In this document: one piece after another, positions 11,581-25,900 of the stretch
Numbering within the stretch: position 1 is the first letter of the stretch
How the letters are laid out: each line of letters starts with the position of its first letter
Origin: Ceratorhiza oryzae-sativae
Lineage: Eukaryota; Basidiomycota; Agaricomycetes; Cantharellales; Ceratobasidiaceae
Reading direction: 5' to 3'
DNA length: 64,000 nt
Assembly (NCBI GenBank): GCA_030998015.1
Contig: JARWMV010000240.1
Location: 1,364,001-1,428,000, forward strand
Made by a program: the position numbers and the translations under genes
The notes under the pieces: model-generated
Told to the model about the DNA's origin: nothing
What the model saw: only the letters and a program-made list of their open reading frames with translations
Databases searched by the model: none

Positions 11581-12393
11581 TTTCACCCGCATGTATCGTG
11601 CCGAGGTTAAGAATTCTCCTCGTCAATGTCGGTTTCGCTTGATTATCACTCTTGTGATTGGTTCGTGATGCGAAATTCCACCGAGGGTATCCAACAATCA
11701 TTCAAAGACGCCACATACAGGTATACCGTAGATACGGCGCACCCGAATTTCTTGAAGGATTCGACGTGATTTCATTAAAAAAGCTAGAAAAATCTAATAT
11801 TCATCTGATGTATAGAACTCGCAGTGAATTTTTGCATGTAAAATCCCGAAGGAAAAGCCGTTTCCCTGATTGGAGGCTCGTGTTTTTGGATGCACTAGGA
11901 TGTGTTTCTGATGAATTGTAATAGTTTCGTTCAATCTTTCGATGTCTTGGATGAGCGGGCACACTATTCTGAGGAACTTCGAGTAATGCACTGGGTCTGG
12001 CCATGACCGACTGGGACGTAGTCGAATATGCCGGGTGCATCATATACCCCTGTGTTGCATCCCCGAATCCACCATGCGATCGTATCTTGTCAAGATGCGG
12101 ATGTCCTCATGCGACGTTTCAGGAAACACCTCTAGATTTTTTCATTCCATCACCACAGTGGATGTGGAAACGAGTGGCAAAGTAACGATCTTTATTTACG
12201 GGTAGCTAGCAACTCTTCGATGCCGGAGGTCACGTGCACCACAGCCGATGCTGCCCATAAACTCGGGAATCTCGGCCTCGGGGAGGGCTCGGGCTTCTCT
12301 CGGGCTTGCACGCGTCGCGAGTCTAGTATCCCGCAAGTCTATTTAATGCTTGTGCATAAAGAACATGCGCAAGTCAGTAAACGGACCACCACG
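11581..12393. other. Upstream region of the ABC transporter
   Basis: No gene recognised. The last 230 bp (gaaacgagtggcaaag...tttattta) resemble the sequence upstream of the second ABC copy near 22770-22810, so the duplication includes promoter sequence. Confidence 0.4.
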
Positions 12394-15300
12394 ATGAACT
12401 ACCAGTTGGACCAGGGGGATAGCAATGAGCGGTATCGGAGGCATTGGTATGGTCTGCCTATCTTGTTCTGCCAGCCTTTTATTTACCTTCTCACAGGTAT
12501 CAGCTCTGGATACCAGCATCCCGTCCACCCCCGCCTCCTTCCTCGCTCGACGATGCTTCACTCACCCCTCTTGCCGCTGCTTCGTTCGTATCCGTCTTAA
12601 CCTACGCATGGCTGACTCCGATGATGACGCTTGGGTACCAGCGTGCACTCCAGGCACCTGACTTGTGGAGAGTAAGGCCTGAGGAGGAGGCAGCGCCACT
12701 GAGCAAAGCGCTAGACGATGCATGGGAGTGCAGGGTAGAAAGGGCGAAGAATAGTACAGGAGGGAAGAAGAAGTGGTTTGGCCAAGGCAAGGCAAAAGGT
12801 TCACCAGAGGACTCTCCTAGTCTGGCATGGGCAATGAATGACGCACTCGGCAAGGACTTTTGGCTCGCTGGTACGTATTATGCATCAGTTGATCATCAAG
12901 GTCGACACTAGTGTTAACTGCCAACAAGGCTTATTCAAGGTCGTTGGTGATGTTAGTCAACTTGTGTCCCCTCTTCTCGTCAAGGTAGATCTTCCTTTTT
13001 AACAGCGAGCATAAGGTACTTAGTCTTCTACTAGGCCATCATTAAGTTTGCGCAAGAGCGAGGTCGTGGTGGTCCAAACATTCCTCATATTGGCAACGGC
13101 GTTGGACTCGCGATCGGCCTGCCTCTGTTAACAATTCTCACTTCCGTCTGCACCCACCAATTCTTCTGGCGGTCCATGTACGTATTTCATCTCTATATCT
13201 AATGCATGCCTCGCTCACGTTTTACAAAAGGATGGCTGGAGTTGCAGCGCGCGCAGCGCTTACTGCTTCACTCTACTCGCGTGGACTCAAGTTCCGTCCG
13301 GGTCAAGAAGATCATGATCTCATTAACCATCTCAGTACCGATGTGAGCAGGATCGACTATTGTGCTCAGTGGTTCCACGCCATCTGGACCGCGCCTATCC
13401 AAGTTGTGAGTCGTTTGCATTCGCACAAGAGCCAGCCTGATCCAACCTGATCCAGTCAATATGTCTTATTCTTCTTTGTCTCCAAGTACGTTTGCACATC
13501 TAATATCTTGTTTCGCTCGCCAACGCATTTTCTAGCTCGGCCCCTCGGCACTCGCGGGCTTTTCCCTTTTTATTCTACTCATCCCCATCCAGCAAGGCCT
13601 CATGGCTTACCAACTCAAGATGCGCAAAGGTTCTATGCAATATACAGATAAGCGCGCTTCGCTTCTTCGTGAACTACTTGGGAGTATGAGGGTTGTCAAG
13701 GTCTGCGCCTATGAGGCCCAATTCGAGAAGCGTCTTGGGGATGTGCGGAAAAAAGAGCTGGGCGGGGTGAGGGCTGTGCTTTTCATCAAGGCGGCCAAGT
13801 ACGTGTTAGCATTCCCGTCTTGTGGGACGTTGAACTAATCGTAGTTTAGCCAAGCCGTAGCGTTTGCTATTCCGACCTTGGCCGCCGTGTTGAGTTTCGT
13901 GACATATGCATCGACGCACAAGGGAGGCCTGGATCCGGCCGTGATCTTTCCGTCTATGGGGTTCTTCCAACTACTTCGGTATGTCGATTTTGTCTCCAGT
14001 TCGAATATGAACTAAGTGGGGTAAATCAAGTCAACCCCTCATGTTCCTGCCCCGCGCGCTCTCCAGTGTTGTTGATGCCAGGAACGGTACGTCGTTCCTG
14101 GATCTCGGCACCCTTGCTTGATTTACAAATTATTTAATTTCATCATAGCAATTGGTCGTATCCAGAAAGTCTTCCTAACTGAAACGATCGACACTCAGAT
14201 CGTGATCGACCCGAACCAGGCCGATGCCGTCGTCGTCTCTGGCGCCAATTTTGTGTGGTACAATGCCCCCAGCGCGAAAGGAAAGGCTGGAAAGAGCAAA
14301 ATCGGAAAAGGAGATAATAAAAGCACGGACTCTGAGAAAACAGCGTCTGTGAACGGCAAGAAAGAGGTGTCGTTTCGCCTGACAGACCTTTCGTTCTCTA
14401 TTCCACGGGGAAGTCTGACCGCGATTGTTGGATCTGTTGGAAGTGGTATGTTTTTGAGACTTCGTTTTTGTCAAGGGTAGGGTCAACTGATGAACTGAAC
14501 TAGGTAAATCCTCGCTCTTGCTCGGTTTGCTTGGCGAGATGCGTCAGACCAAAGGTTCGATAGTGTTCGGCGGTCGGACTGCGTACTGTGCTCAGACGCC
14601 CTGGATCCAAAATGCGACTCTTGTGAGCCGTCCAATATAGTTTACTCAGCGCGTTTTGATGGTTGATTTTAGCGGGACAATGTTGTGTTTGGGCGGCCGT
14701 GGGACGAGGAACGGTACTGGGCTTCAATCCGGGATGCGAGTCTTGAAGTTGACTTGGAGTTGCTTCCAGATGGAGACTTGACCGAGGTAAGTAGCGGCTC
14801 GCGTTTATTGAACTATCGTAACGCGTCTGTTTGTTTCGTAGATTGGCGAAAAGGGAATCAGTGAGCATACGAATGATTATATGCGTGCATGCGATTTATC
14901 TGTCTCCCGCAGACCTATCTGGAGGCCAAAAACAGCAAGTTTAATCATGCTTTGTTTCTATACTACCTATTCATTTGTGGTACTCCAATAGGCGCGTTAA
15001 TATTGCTCGTGCACTGTACGACGACTCGGCCGAGGTTTTTCTGCTCGACGACCCTCTAAGTGCAGGTAAGTTTTGCTGACTGGCCAACCAGACCAATTAA
15101 TGATTAATTTTGAACTCTAGTCGACGCCCATGTCGGACACGCCCTCTTCAACAACGCCATTCTCAACAACCTCAAGGCCCGCGGCAAAACGGTTCTCCTC
15201 GTGACCCACGCGCTCCACTTTCTACCGTCTGTCGACTATGTCTACACGCTGGCCCGGACGAACGAAACGCATTATAATGATGAAACGAGTGAGAAGCACC

Positions 15301-18300
15301 CCGACTCCGATGAAGGTCACGTTACTCTGGCTGGAGAACTGTCAGCACTAGATTCGGGGGAGAGGACTGGAGGGGTTGGATGGATTGCAGAAAAGGGTAC
15401 ATATGAGGAATTGATGCGTGCTGGGAAATCGTTCGCTAGGCTCGTTGACGAGTTTGGAGGTGGAGAAGGGCGTAAGCTCGAGGTTGAAGAGCCAAAAGTC
15501 GAGCAAGGTGTCAAGGGCAAAAATGTTCGCGAAAGGAATGAAGGAAATATCGGCGAGAAAGGGTGCCGGGACCGGCAAGGTGGAGGGAAAACTGATCCAA
15601 GCTGAGAAGCGGACGACCGGGTCTGTCAATTGGAGTGGTGAGTTGCTGTAAAAGAATAAGAGGCTCTTATGCTAATGGCGTGGTAGTTTATGGCCGGTAC
15701 TTTTCCTTTGGAAGTAGCTTGCTTATGATGCCACTTGTGCTTGCGGGAATTCTCTTGGCACAGGGTTGCTCAGGCATCAGCAATTACTGGCTTGTTTGGT
15801 GGCAAGAGAAGTAGATACACAAAAATCTACATTACGCGACGCGCTAATTCTTGGAATTGTAGCTCCTTTAATCAGTCATCCGGCGTTTACATGGCCGGTT
15901 ATGCCACGCTTGGTGTAGGATACGCTATATTTTCTCTTGTTATGTTGGTTCATCTTGATCTTTTGTGCTAAACATTATCTGATGAGCTTGTTGGATAGGG
16001 GTATCGCGTTATGCTGCTTGACCTACGAGTCCTCGAAGCATCTCCACCGCCATGCATTGAGCCAGGTCTTTCATGCTCCGGTAAGTTTAACGCAAAAGAA
16101 CCTGCAGCAGGCCGTTTACCGTTGCCCCAGATGTCGTTCTTTGATACTACGGTATGATAGCCGCATCAACTTCACCCCGCTTTTCTCATCCCATTGGGCT
16201 AGCCTCTTGGTCGAATCCTGGGTGTGTTTGGGAAAGACATTGACAGTACGCGAATCTTGTTTGTGACCAGAGCGGGAGATGATTCACCTTCGTTGTAGCT
16301 GTGGACAACTCGCTTGCCGATTCGATCCGAATGTGTAAGGCGTATCTTGCTTAGTTCATGGCGATACTTAATATTACATCATTAGATATTTACACCGTCA
16401 GCATACTTATTACTGGGGTCGTTATCATTACTATCTTGGAGTACTATTTCAGTAAGTCCCAGATCTAAATGGCCGAGCCAGCAACTGACCTCGAATAATT
16501 CACCAAGTCGCCGTGATTGCCGTAATCCTGGTTCTCTATCAGTACTTCGCAGCATTTTATCGTGCCAGTGCCCGTGAGATGAAGCGCCTTGGTGTGTGAT
16601 CTCCACCCAGAGCTTTGCCCACTCTAACCATATCTACAAAGATGCTAGCCTCCGTAGTGTATTGTATTCTCATTTTTCGGAATCTCTTACCGGGATTGCG
16701 ACAATTCGGGCGTACGGAGCGGCGACAGATTCTGAAAGACAACAAATACTATATTGACCTTGAGGATAGAGCTTTGTCATTGACAATCGGTTAGTATCCA
16801 TGCTTCGACACGACTCTGGGACTAAACCTAAGCATATAGCCAACCAAAGATGGCTCGCTATCCGGCTCGACTTTCTAGGTTCACTCATTGTGTTTGCTGT
16901 CGCCATTATGTCGGTTGTGGGCGTCAATGCGTTTCCCCAGCGGAGATTGGTTTAGTGCTCGTGTGTAGTTCGGCTCCCAGCTTGATTGTGCTAACTATCT
17001 TGCGTTAGTCTACTCTGACTGGTGTCGTCCAGGTCATGGGTGAGTTAAAGTTTGACTTTCATAATGAAACTCGCGTTGATCCCGCGCGTTAGGCGTTATG
17101 ACAAGACAGTCCGCAGAGGGTAAGCTGTGTTCCCCTTTGCCCGAATCTCCGAACCTGGCTGACTGCTTCCAGTCGAGAACTATATGAACTCAGTTGAGAG
17201 ACGTAAGATGATTGTCTAATGATCCCATAATGCCGTACTAAACCCTGTATAGTGTTACAATACACAAGCTCGGGCGATGTTCCCCAAGAAAAGCCGTACG
17301 TGGTGCCGTCACACACGCCCCCAACAACGTGGCCAAGTGTCGGGGCGATCGAGCTCCAAGATATGGTCATGACCTATCGGCCCGGACTTCCACCCGTGCT
17401 GCGTGGTGTATCGCTCGATGTGCGCGGGGGAGAGAAGATCGGCGTCGTCGGACGCACAGGGGCTGGTGGGTAATTATCGAATCACTGTGATCAATGCACG
17501 TGCTAATGAAAACACCCGATTGGGCACAGGCAAAAGCTCATTAATGGCAGCCCTGTTCCGCATTGTCGAGCTTACTTCTGGTTCGATTCGGATCGACGGG
17601 CTTGACATTGCTGACATGGGGCTCAGCTCATTACGGACCAAGATTGCGATCATTCCTCAGGAAGCGGGCATATTTTCTGGTATGTCTGTCTTTGTTCCAT
17701 AACTCACTCGACGCTGAGCTGATCTTTTACAGGGACGATACGGTCCAATATGGATCCGTTTGATGAGTACGACGACGCCACATTACACGATGCACTGAGG
17801 CGTTCACATCTGCTCGGAGACGTATCGAAGCAACCGACCTCACCACTTAGCCTAGACTCGCCGATCGTGGCAGAAGGCGGAAACCTGAGCGTGGGCCAAC
17901 GGTCATTGCTTTCCCTCGCCCGTGCACTGGTCAAGCAAACCAAGATATTGGTGTTGGACGAAGGTTCGTCTACCCTAGGCATCACATCTAGAGTATAGGC
18001 TGATGGTCTTATAATGTAGCTACTGCGAGTGTGGACCTGGAGACAGACTCGAAGATACAGTCGACCATCAAGACCGAATTTGCGGACAGAACGCTGCTCT
18101 GCATTGCTCGTGAGTTTGTACATGCTTTTCATTTTGGGTGAGTCACTGACGAGTCACGCAGACCGATTGCGGACAATCATCAGCTACGACCGGGTTGTAG
18201 TCATGAGCGAAGGTCGTATTGCTGAGATTGGCACGCCAGCTGAGCTGTATGCTCGTAGTGGTGGGGTGTTCAGGGGGATGTGTGAGCAAAGCGGGATCGA

Positions 18301-18325
18301 TGCGGTCGAAATTGGCCGAGGGTAA
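12394..18325 (+). CDS. ABC transporter, ABCC (MRP/YCF1-like) full transporter
   Basis: Multi-exon gene with roughly 20 short introns. It starts at ATG 12394 (MNYQLDQGDSNERYRRHW, then an intron, then YQLWIPASRP). Transmembrane domain 1 spans about 12.9-14.1 kb. NBD1 (about 14.37-15.23 kb) shows a Walker A split by an intron (GSVGSG|KSSLL), TPWIQNAT, LSGGQK and Walker B EVFLLDDPLSAVDAH. Transmembrane domain 2 spans about 15.7-17.0 kb. NBD2 (17.36-18.3 kb) shows GRTGAG|KSSL, GIFSG|TIRSNMDPFDEY, the signature LSVGQ and Walker B ILVLDE. This order is the ABCC family, which exports conjugates and drugs across plasma or vacuolar membrane. Single-base losses are suspected near 16715-16735 and at the intron after LSGGQK; otherwise it looks functional. 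Its degraded duplicate lies at 22996-29349. Confidence 0.85.
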
Positions 18326-20410
18326 ATTGGTGCCAATTTCTTCACTAATATGTTAGTTTTTGTATGACAAGAAATTGGTCATGGGGCATTCTGCGCTTAC
18401 CGTGTGTAACAAGACAATGATAAGTTGTACGTACTATATAGGACAATCCGCCCCTTGTGTTCATCAAAATTGTCGTGCCATGCTCAAGGTTTCCCTGCCA
18501 TAGTTTCAGATATTGTTTTTGGTCACAAACAAAGGACAGCTAGTCCCCGATGTCGTTTACTTCGGTTACAGGCTTTTCTATTTATGCTTAAAATTTGACC
18601 GCAGAAGCTGCATTTCAGCATTTCGCGAGCCTCCGATACTTGCATCTTGGTTCCTTCCTTCAGACCGATCGGCCCTTTGCTGGGGTGAAAATGGGCTCAA
18701 GTAGCTCTTCATTGGCTGAGCGTCATTCCCATCTTCACAACCCCCTGCCACAGCTAAACTTGCCAGATGATTCCTAATGATGACTGGAAAATCCGCGAAA
18801 GGGAGGTTCCGGATTCCACTCTGACCACCGGAGTAGAATTGGTCAAGTATGGGCCAGTCTTCACGAATATCTTTTAAATCAACTGTTCCGGAGCAGTAAT
18901 TATCAAATGATTTCATTAGACTGCCGTACAGCAGGAGACCTTGTTGAGAATTATAAGCCTCGGCGGATTTGCCCGAGTCTCCCGCGGTTGCATTCTCCCA
19001 AATACGAGAGAACCTATACACCTAAATATTTACCTGCCCATCGCAACACACCCTGCACAGTATTCCTCATCCTGGTCCCATTTTGCACAGTTACGGTTAT
19101 GATAATACTCGCCCCCCCCCGGCTATCAACCACGACTGCACGAAATCGTTCACGACAGGATGCCTTCCCGTAAAAGCTGAGGCCGGGGCTAAGCGTGGTG
19201 TGATTACAAGATGAATAATTAACCATCGATTAATACAGAAGGGCATCATCCAGACTTCAGCTTGGCCTGGTATCCATGATCAGATGGCCAATCGGCTAGA
19301 CAGTAACACCCTTGAGACGTGTGCCTTTCGGCTCGAGACTACTATCTGGGAGGAATTGGGGATTCAAATATAATTTCAGCCACTTGTGTTTAAGTCTACC
19401 TTCTGGTTTCTAATTGATTAAGGCGGTATGTTCGGGGAGGGTACCCTAGGTTGGGAGGTAAGGTTAGGCATGTCTCGGCAATCTATGGAGGAGGCTGTTT
19501 CATAAAACTTTCTAGTAGCTAAGCCCTATAAACCTCCACTCGTTCATAAATTTAGCTACACTACGCTAAGAAATCAACGAGTTCTTCCCTGGAGTTTCTG
19601 ACTGATTGTCGCGAGCCACATTAACCGAGTCCCGACCGTTGCAGCACGTTTTCTTCCCGGCCCACTACTTTGCCTCCACGCGAAACGCGCAAATTTTGCG
19701 TGGATATTCACCCGAAAACAGGAAACGCAGGGCCCAGAAAAGAAATGAGAGTCCTCAATGACTAACTACCTGCTGGAGGAATGAAAGCACCCAGAGCCCA
19801 TAACGGCGCTGGGATGTTGGATACTCCGCCTCATTGTTTCGCAGAACTCAAACCTTGCGTATAACACGATATGGCAGGAAGTCGGATTTACCGACAGCTC
19901 ATCGTTGTGTGGCTGAAATGGTGGTCCACGGTGTCATTCGATACACCAATCCGATTCTTGCCAAGGATCTAATTGAATGGTGTCATTCATCGTGTCCAGG
20001 CCTTCTAACAGGAGATTGAACTTTAATATTTTGCGTCTTACGCCGACTTTCATGCACCCACGATGTCTATCAATTCTAATCGATTGGATGGTTAGTCTGG
20101 TGACCCTCTGGAGCGATGCTTTTGGGGTGCCGTTGTGTTGTAGGCGCACGATAGGATGTGGTGTGGTGGGCTCATCTACACCGCAGCGAGCCCATTTGAC
20201 CCTGCAGATGGTTGAATGAACCAACTATGAGGAACCATAGGCGAAATCCCCTAAATGCGTTCTAGTGCTCATGGTATTGAGTCATGGCGTACGGCGCACG
20301 ATCACATGTTCGATAGGTTCAAGATACCCAATACAATCATCCGCTTCGGCGCCTGTTGATCAGAAACTGACGAACTTGAATGTGCGTTCTCACCCATAGA
20401 AAACCTCTCG
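18326..20410. other. Intergenic with one weak ORF
   Basis: Spacer between the ABC gene and the beta-trefoil gene. Apart from the minus-strand hypothetical ORF at 18578-19021, nothing was recognised. Confidence 0.3.
18578..19021 (-). CDS. Hypothetical protein, low confidence
   Basis: A 147-codon open frame whose middle part (DLKDIREDWPILDQF...LPFADFPVIIRNHL) has natural-looking composition. No family, signal peptide or splice context was recognised. It is convergent with the ABC gene and could be chance. Confidence 0.25.
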   Translation of the reverse strand: MYRFSRIWENATAGDSGKSAEAYNSQQGLLLYGSLMKSFDNYCSGTVDLKDIREDWPILDQFYSGGQSGIRNLPFADFPVIIRNHLASLAVAGGCEDGNDAQPMKSYLSPFSPQQRADRSEGRNQDASIGGSRNAEMQLLRSNFKHK

Positions 20411-20417
20411 TATAAAA
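20411..20417 (+). promoter_or_regulatory. TATA box of the beta-trefoil-like gene
   Basis: A tataaaa element about 90 bp before ATG 20506, well placed for a strongly expressed small fungal gene. Confidence 0.5.
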
Positions 20418-20505
20418 ACGATACTCGCGCACTCATACCCAGCATCGAAAGCAATCTGCTGTGCTCTCCTTAGGTCTACTTGAATTCAAATCTACTGAAG
20501 TCATC

Positions 20506-21087
20506 ATGTCTCGTGTCGCCCCAGGTCGCTACGTCATCTTCAACCGTGTTTTGGACTCGCAAGGAAAACGTCTGGCCATGACCTTCAATGGCGAAGGCAA
20601 GTCTATTACCGTCACTCAGATGAACGAAGGCGACGTCAAGCAGCACGTATGTATTTTTCCGCTCCCCATCCACTGCGCCCGAATGATTATTGTATTTTCA
20701 GTGGGAGGTTGGTGATGGTAACCTTCAGCCCATCCGGCCTGTTAGTCAAGGCAGGCTCGAGGCTGGCTTTGGTCCTGACAAGAATATCGTCACTATCCCT
20801 CCTCACAATCTTGTCTGGAATATTCGGTCGGATGAAGGGTGGGCGTAAGTAGATAAATATGCATTAATAGTGCTTCACGTGAATGACTGATATCCTATGT
20901 ACTAGCATCCAAGATGGAGAGCGCAAGATCTACTGGAGTGTTGAAGGCGCTGTCCCTGACGCCATTGTGAGTATCAAAATATCCTCTTAGCTAAGATGAG
21001 GAGCAAAACTCACCTGCGCCAAAGGTACGGCCAATTGCTAGTGTCACCGGGCCCCAGCAGCGCTGGATTTTCCAGGCCGTGAATTAG
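20506..21087 (+). CDS. Small beta-trefoil-like protein (ricin-B/cospin type, tentative)
   Basis: Four exons with clean GT-AG introns (20647-20701; about 20847-20906; about 20969-21024) encode about 136 residues without a frame break: MSRVAPGRYVIFNRVL at the start, WEVGDGNLQPI and NLVWNIRSDEGW in the middle, QQRWIFQAVN at the end. Repeating short strands with W and G/N turns, and the length, fit a single beta-trefoil as in fungal ricin-B-like lectins and cospin-type (I66) protease inhibitors. Those proteins are cytoplasmic defence proteins; no signal peptide is seen here. It lies between the two ABC copies. The fold is inferred from pattern only. Confidence 0.6.
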
Positions 21088-22764
21088 TGTGTCGACTGTA
21101 CTGGGCCAATGTACCGTCATTCTGAATTGAATTGAATTGAATCTGAAACTCGTCGATTTGATTTTGTGGAGTCTGGGAACGTCATTCCTTCACAATCGTG
21201 AAGGAGCAAGCTGGAGTATTTGGAGAAGTTAACCGCCATAGCTGTATTGACGCTGCAACTCGCGAGAGCCCTGTTTGATCATTCCACCTTGTGAGAAATT
21301 GTGTCTCAATTCTGCTACAAAAAATAGCGAGATCCTCAAAACTGCCACGTTGGAGAAAGCCGCCTCGGTCTGGGATCCGAGGTGCTCCACTATTTCTGCA
21401 TATGTTGTTGACCCGGAAACAATATACCACTTCTCAGACTGATATTTTATGCAGGATGTGACAGCAAAACAGACTACATAAAGTGGAGACGTGTACGCGA
21501 GCAGACAGAAAGCAATTAGCTGCCAACCAAAAACTGGGCCAGATGTATTTCAGAACACCAGGAAGTTCAAGTTGAGGAGGGGAAGGTACAAAAGCGAGTG
21601 AAAATGACACACGTTTGTAGAAGAAGCGTGTACTTACTCGAGTGGAGTAGCATGAATCGAGTCACGTAACCGAGTCAAGTGTATATGCCCAGTATATGCG
21701 CAGTAAGGAGAACACCTGACTCATTGGTATTCGTAGGGTATAAATAAAGGCGCTCGCGCGCTCTCTCGTACCCCATCTTTACTTTAAACACGCTCTTTTC
21801 TTTAACACGTTTTATTTCTATCAATAGGGGCATATGAAATCGGGAAAAGCGTACACAACTACAAACATTCCGCATACATGAACGGACAAATATTGTGATT
21901 CTAACGGAAAGATAGTCCCCAGAGCCTCGCCACAGTCCTAGGGGATTAACCAATCGGAAGAGACGGAGGTGCTTCGATGACGGCACGGCTAACGAACGAA
22001 CGCAATGAGTATGGAATACGATTGGTTGACCCAGGCTAGTGACAGAAACGTGATTAGATTTTGAAGGGCCCTTTGAGGCACACTGCCGTATGTTTGTGAT
22101 AAAAATTTTGGTATAGATTGTAGGTAGTATTGAAGATCACACGCTGAGATCTCGTGAAGATCCGATGTCTCAGTTTACATGCCGTGCATGTGCACTTCAT
22201 TGCCGTTTATCTCACAGCTCTATATATATATAAGCGCATATGTAGAACGTAGAATATTATCATATCAACAAGATATTCATATGCCTTGACTTGCGTTACA
22301 TGCACACGCTAAGTCATAGCTATTAAAGCCGAAAGCCTTTAACAGCTAGAAGCCGCAATGTTTGAATTACCTTGGTAACATATATGGCTTAAATCGCTTT
22401 CAATTAGTAGGTATGACATAGGCGCCAGTTGAAGGGGCGACACTAACAATGTGGCATAGCTCAACGTGGAAGGCCACATCACAATTGCATAGTCTTCCCA
22501 GGCAGTTGTCATTTCAGCCCAAAGTCATTCCCGAAGTTTATTATGTTTCGTCGTTTAGTGGACTTGTGACGAACGCCACGGCATCTAAAATGCCGATAAA
22601 TATTGTCAAGCAGTCGAACCCCAGGTGCGAGGTGCTGAAGCGAATTTTCAATGGATCAGGTTTGAAGAAATCGGCAATTCACACGTTTGAGAACGCGAGC
22701 CAATCTTGAGAGTCACTTGAAAGTGTGTCTGTTAATTCCATTGATATCTCCAGAGTAGGCCTGC
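21088..22764. other. Intergenic, nothing secure
   Basis: No gene recognised. A promoter-like tataaataaagg at about 21738 is not followed by a credible ORF. Three GAATT units occur near 21125. Confidence 0.3.
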
Positions 22765-22995
22765 ACTCGTTGTGGGAACGAGTGGCGAAACCGTTGGATT
22801 TATTTATAGCGCATATGCAAGTCTTTGGCACCATGTGTCACGTGCACTTGGATTCAAACTCGTGCCCTCGTCTATAAAGTCTGGGTTGTCAGCCATGGGG
22901 AGATATGCAGCTTCCTTGAGATACGTACTCGATACTTTATCTGCAACCAGGGCCTTCGCTTGGCATCTTCCAACACTGCATTCGCGCCCGATTGG

Positions 22996-25900
22996 ATGAA
23001 ACGCAGAGTAATTAGCGGTATCGCAGTTATTGGTGCGTTCGCCCTATCATTTTCTACCACAAATTTGTTCACTTTCAATTTTCTCACAGGTACCAGCTCT
23101 GGATGCACTCCTCCCGTCCGCCACCACCCCCACCTTCGCTCGATGATGCCGCTCACAGCCCCTGCTGCCGCGTCGTCCGTATCTGTTCTAACCTAATCGT
23201 GGCCAACTACGTTAATGATACTCGTACCAGCGTGCACTCCAGGTGCTAGATCTTTGGAGGGTGAAGGCTGAGGAGCAGGCAGGGCCGCTGAGCAGAGCTC
23301 TGGATGAAGCACGGGTGTGCAGGGTGGAAAGGGCAAAGAATTGGTCCAAAGGCAAGAAGAGATTGTTCAGGCTAAGCGGGGTGAAGAGCTCAGCAGATGA
23401 GGTTCCTAGCCTGGTACGGACACTGAACGACGCACCCGGCAAAGACTTTTGGATCGCCGGTATGTAAACTGCCTGACCTGTGTAGTCCAACACTCATTAA
23501 CTCCCAATAATGCTCTTATAGGGTGATTGGCGACGTCAGTCAGCTGATATCTCCTCTCCTCGTTAAAGTGAGTCTGACGAACGATAAATTAGAAATGAAC
23601 ATTGAGTACTTTCTTAGGCAGTAATCCAATTTGCTCAAGAGCGTGGCCCCGGTAGCCCAAACACCCCCGACATTAGTGATGGGATTGGGCTCGCTATCGC
23701 ACTTCCTCCACTCACTGTCTGCACCTCTGTGTCCTCCTATCAGTTCTTCTGGCGGTCTATGTGAGTGTTCGACTTGTCTGATTCATACTTATCCTGTTAA
23801 TATTTTGAGAAGGACTACTGGGGTGGCGATTCGCTTGGCCCTAACCGCCTCGCTCTACTCTCGCGGGCTTAGATATCGCCTGGGTCAGGAGTACACGAAC
23901 TCATGAACCGCGTCAGTACTGATGTAAAGTCGGATTGAATGCTGCGCGTAATGGTTTCACGCTATCTGGACTGCGCCTATTCAAAGTGGTGAGTGTCGGA
24001 TCGATACCACGACAATGGTCTGACTCAATTTTACAACCCTGGTCGGCTTTCAAGTCAATCCGTCTTATATTGCTTTGCATTCAGGCATTTTTTTAAAAAT
24101 ATTCCTTCTGCCTCCCAATTGTGCTGAATACGAGCGCAGCTAGGCGCCTCGGCTCTCGAAGAGTTCACTCTTTTTGTGTTCCTTACCCCGATCTAACAAG
24201 GGCCGATGTCCTACTAGTTTAAGATGCGCAAACACTCTATGCTTCGCCCTTTGCGAACTGCTCGGAAGTATGCGAGTTGTCAAGGTGTGCGCCTACGAAG
24301 CCCAGCTTGAGAAGCATCTCAAAGATATGCGCAAGAAGGAGCTAGGCGGAGTAAGCGGTGTCTTATTTATCAAGGCTGCGAGGTACGTTTCATCTACTCT
24401 TGCTTTGAGAAACGGAGTGATTGATCGTAGTATAGTCAGACCGTGGTTTATGCGATCCCAAAATTGGCGGCTGTGTTGATATTTGTTACGTATATGGCAA
24501 CACACAAGCAAGGTCTCGACCCGGCTGTCGTTTTCATCCGTGGGCTTGTTTCATATGCTTCGGTCTGTTACATTTTTCGCTCGAACCTTAAATACCTTCT
24601 GCTGATTAATAACGCGTCCAGCCAAACCTTAGTGTTTCTTCCTCGAGCGCTATCAAGCGCCGTTGACGCTAAGAGCGTTACGTGATTCTACAGAAATGTA
24701 ATTAATATTTGCTGATAATTTCATTCCCGCATAGCTATCGGTCGCCTCAACAAGGTCTTCCTCACTGAAACTATTGCCGTCCAACCCCTGTTGAAGCGAA
24801 GCAAACTGTATGCGCTCCAGTATAAGCTAGCGTAGTGTATGAGTAGCGATTGAGCTCATAAGTTATACAACACGAGTTATAATAGTAATGTGTGGCTGAA
24901 GAGTGAGGCGATAGTATATTCGTTTATATATGCGCTACAACGGATAAGGAAGAGCGGGGATACGGAGATACATCGCTTGTGAAAGCGATGGTACATAGAA
25001 TACAATTCACATGTAAGATAAATGGGACGTACGATAGAAACACAAGAAATCACAAGCGTAAGGTTGGGTTTACATGTAGTGAATCACATTCGTTCAACAA
25101 CCCCTGGTTAACCCAAACCAAGCCGAAGCAGTGGTCATAAAGGATGCTGAATTTGTCTGGTACAAGACTCAGGAAAGAAGGGGAAGATCGATATAAGGGG
25201 GGAAAGTGTGGATTTTGTTAGTGTCCCTGCCAGTGGCAAAAAGGGTGTGTCATTCCGCCTAATAGGCGTTTCTCTCCCGGTCCCAATGGGTAGCCTGACC
25301 GCAATTGTCGGGCCCGTCGGGAGTGATAGAATCCACTTTACCCCCTCAATGCTTGAGTTGATGTAGACTTGATTAGCTAAATCATCCCACAAACCAGGGG
25401 TTCGGTTGGTTTTGGCGGTCGGACCGCGTACTATGCTCAGGCGGCCTGGATTCAAACTGCAACTCTTTTGGGCGTTAGATTTGCCCCCATGCATTATGCA
25501 ACTGAATTTCAACTGTAGAGAGACAACGTTTTATTTGGATGACCCTAGGATGAGAAATGGTATTGGGCTTCAATCCGAGATGCAAACTTGAGGTCGACCT
25601 CGAACTATCGACCATCAGTGATATGACCGAGTTCAGTCATCCATTCGCTCCAACAAATTGGCTAAAAGGGGGCCAGTGAGTTCAGCATGAGCTTGTATGG
25701 GGCACATGGCTAACGAAACTCGATAGATTTGTTGGGAGGGCAGAAGTAGCACATAGGCCTACATTCCGATCCGCATACAAGCCATTTTCTTAAAATTTCT
25801 TCAAAAGCGTCAATATTGCACGCGCTCTACGATGACTCGGCTGAATTTTTTCTGCTGGATGAACCCTAAGCGCTGGTGGGTGCATCTTTCGCATCGCAAA

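Noticed and set aside
21738..21800. TATA-like tataaataaagg with a pyrimidine-rich start region
   Set aside because: No credible coding sequence follows on that strand.
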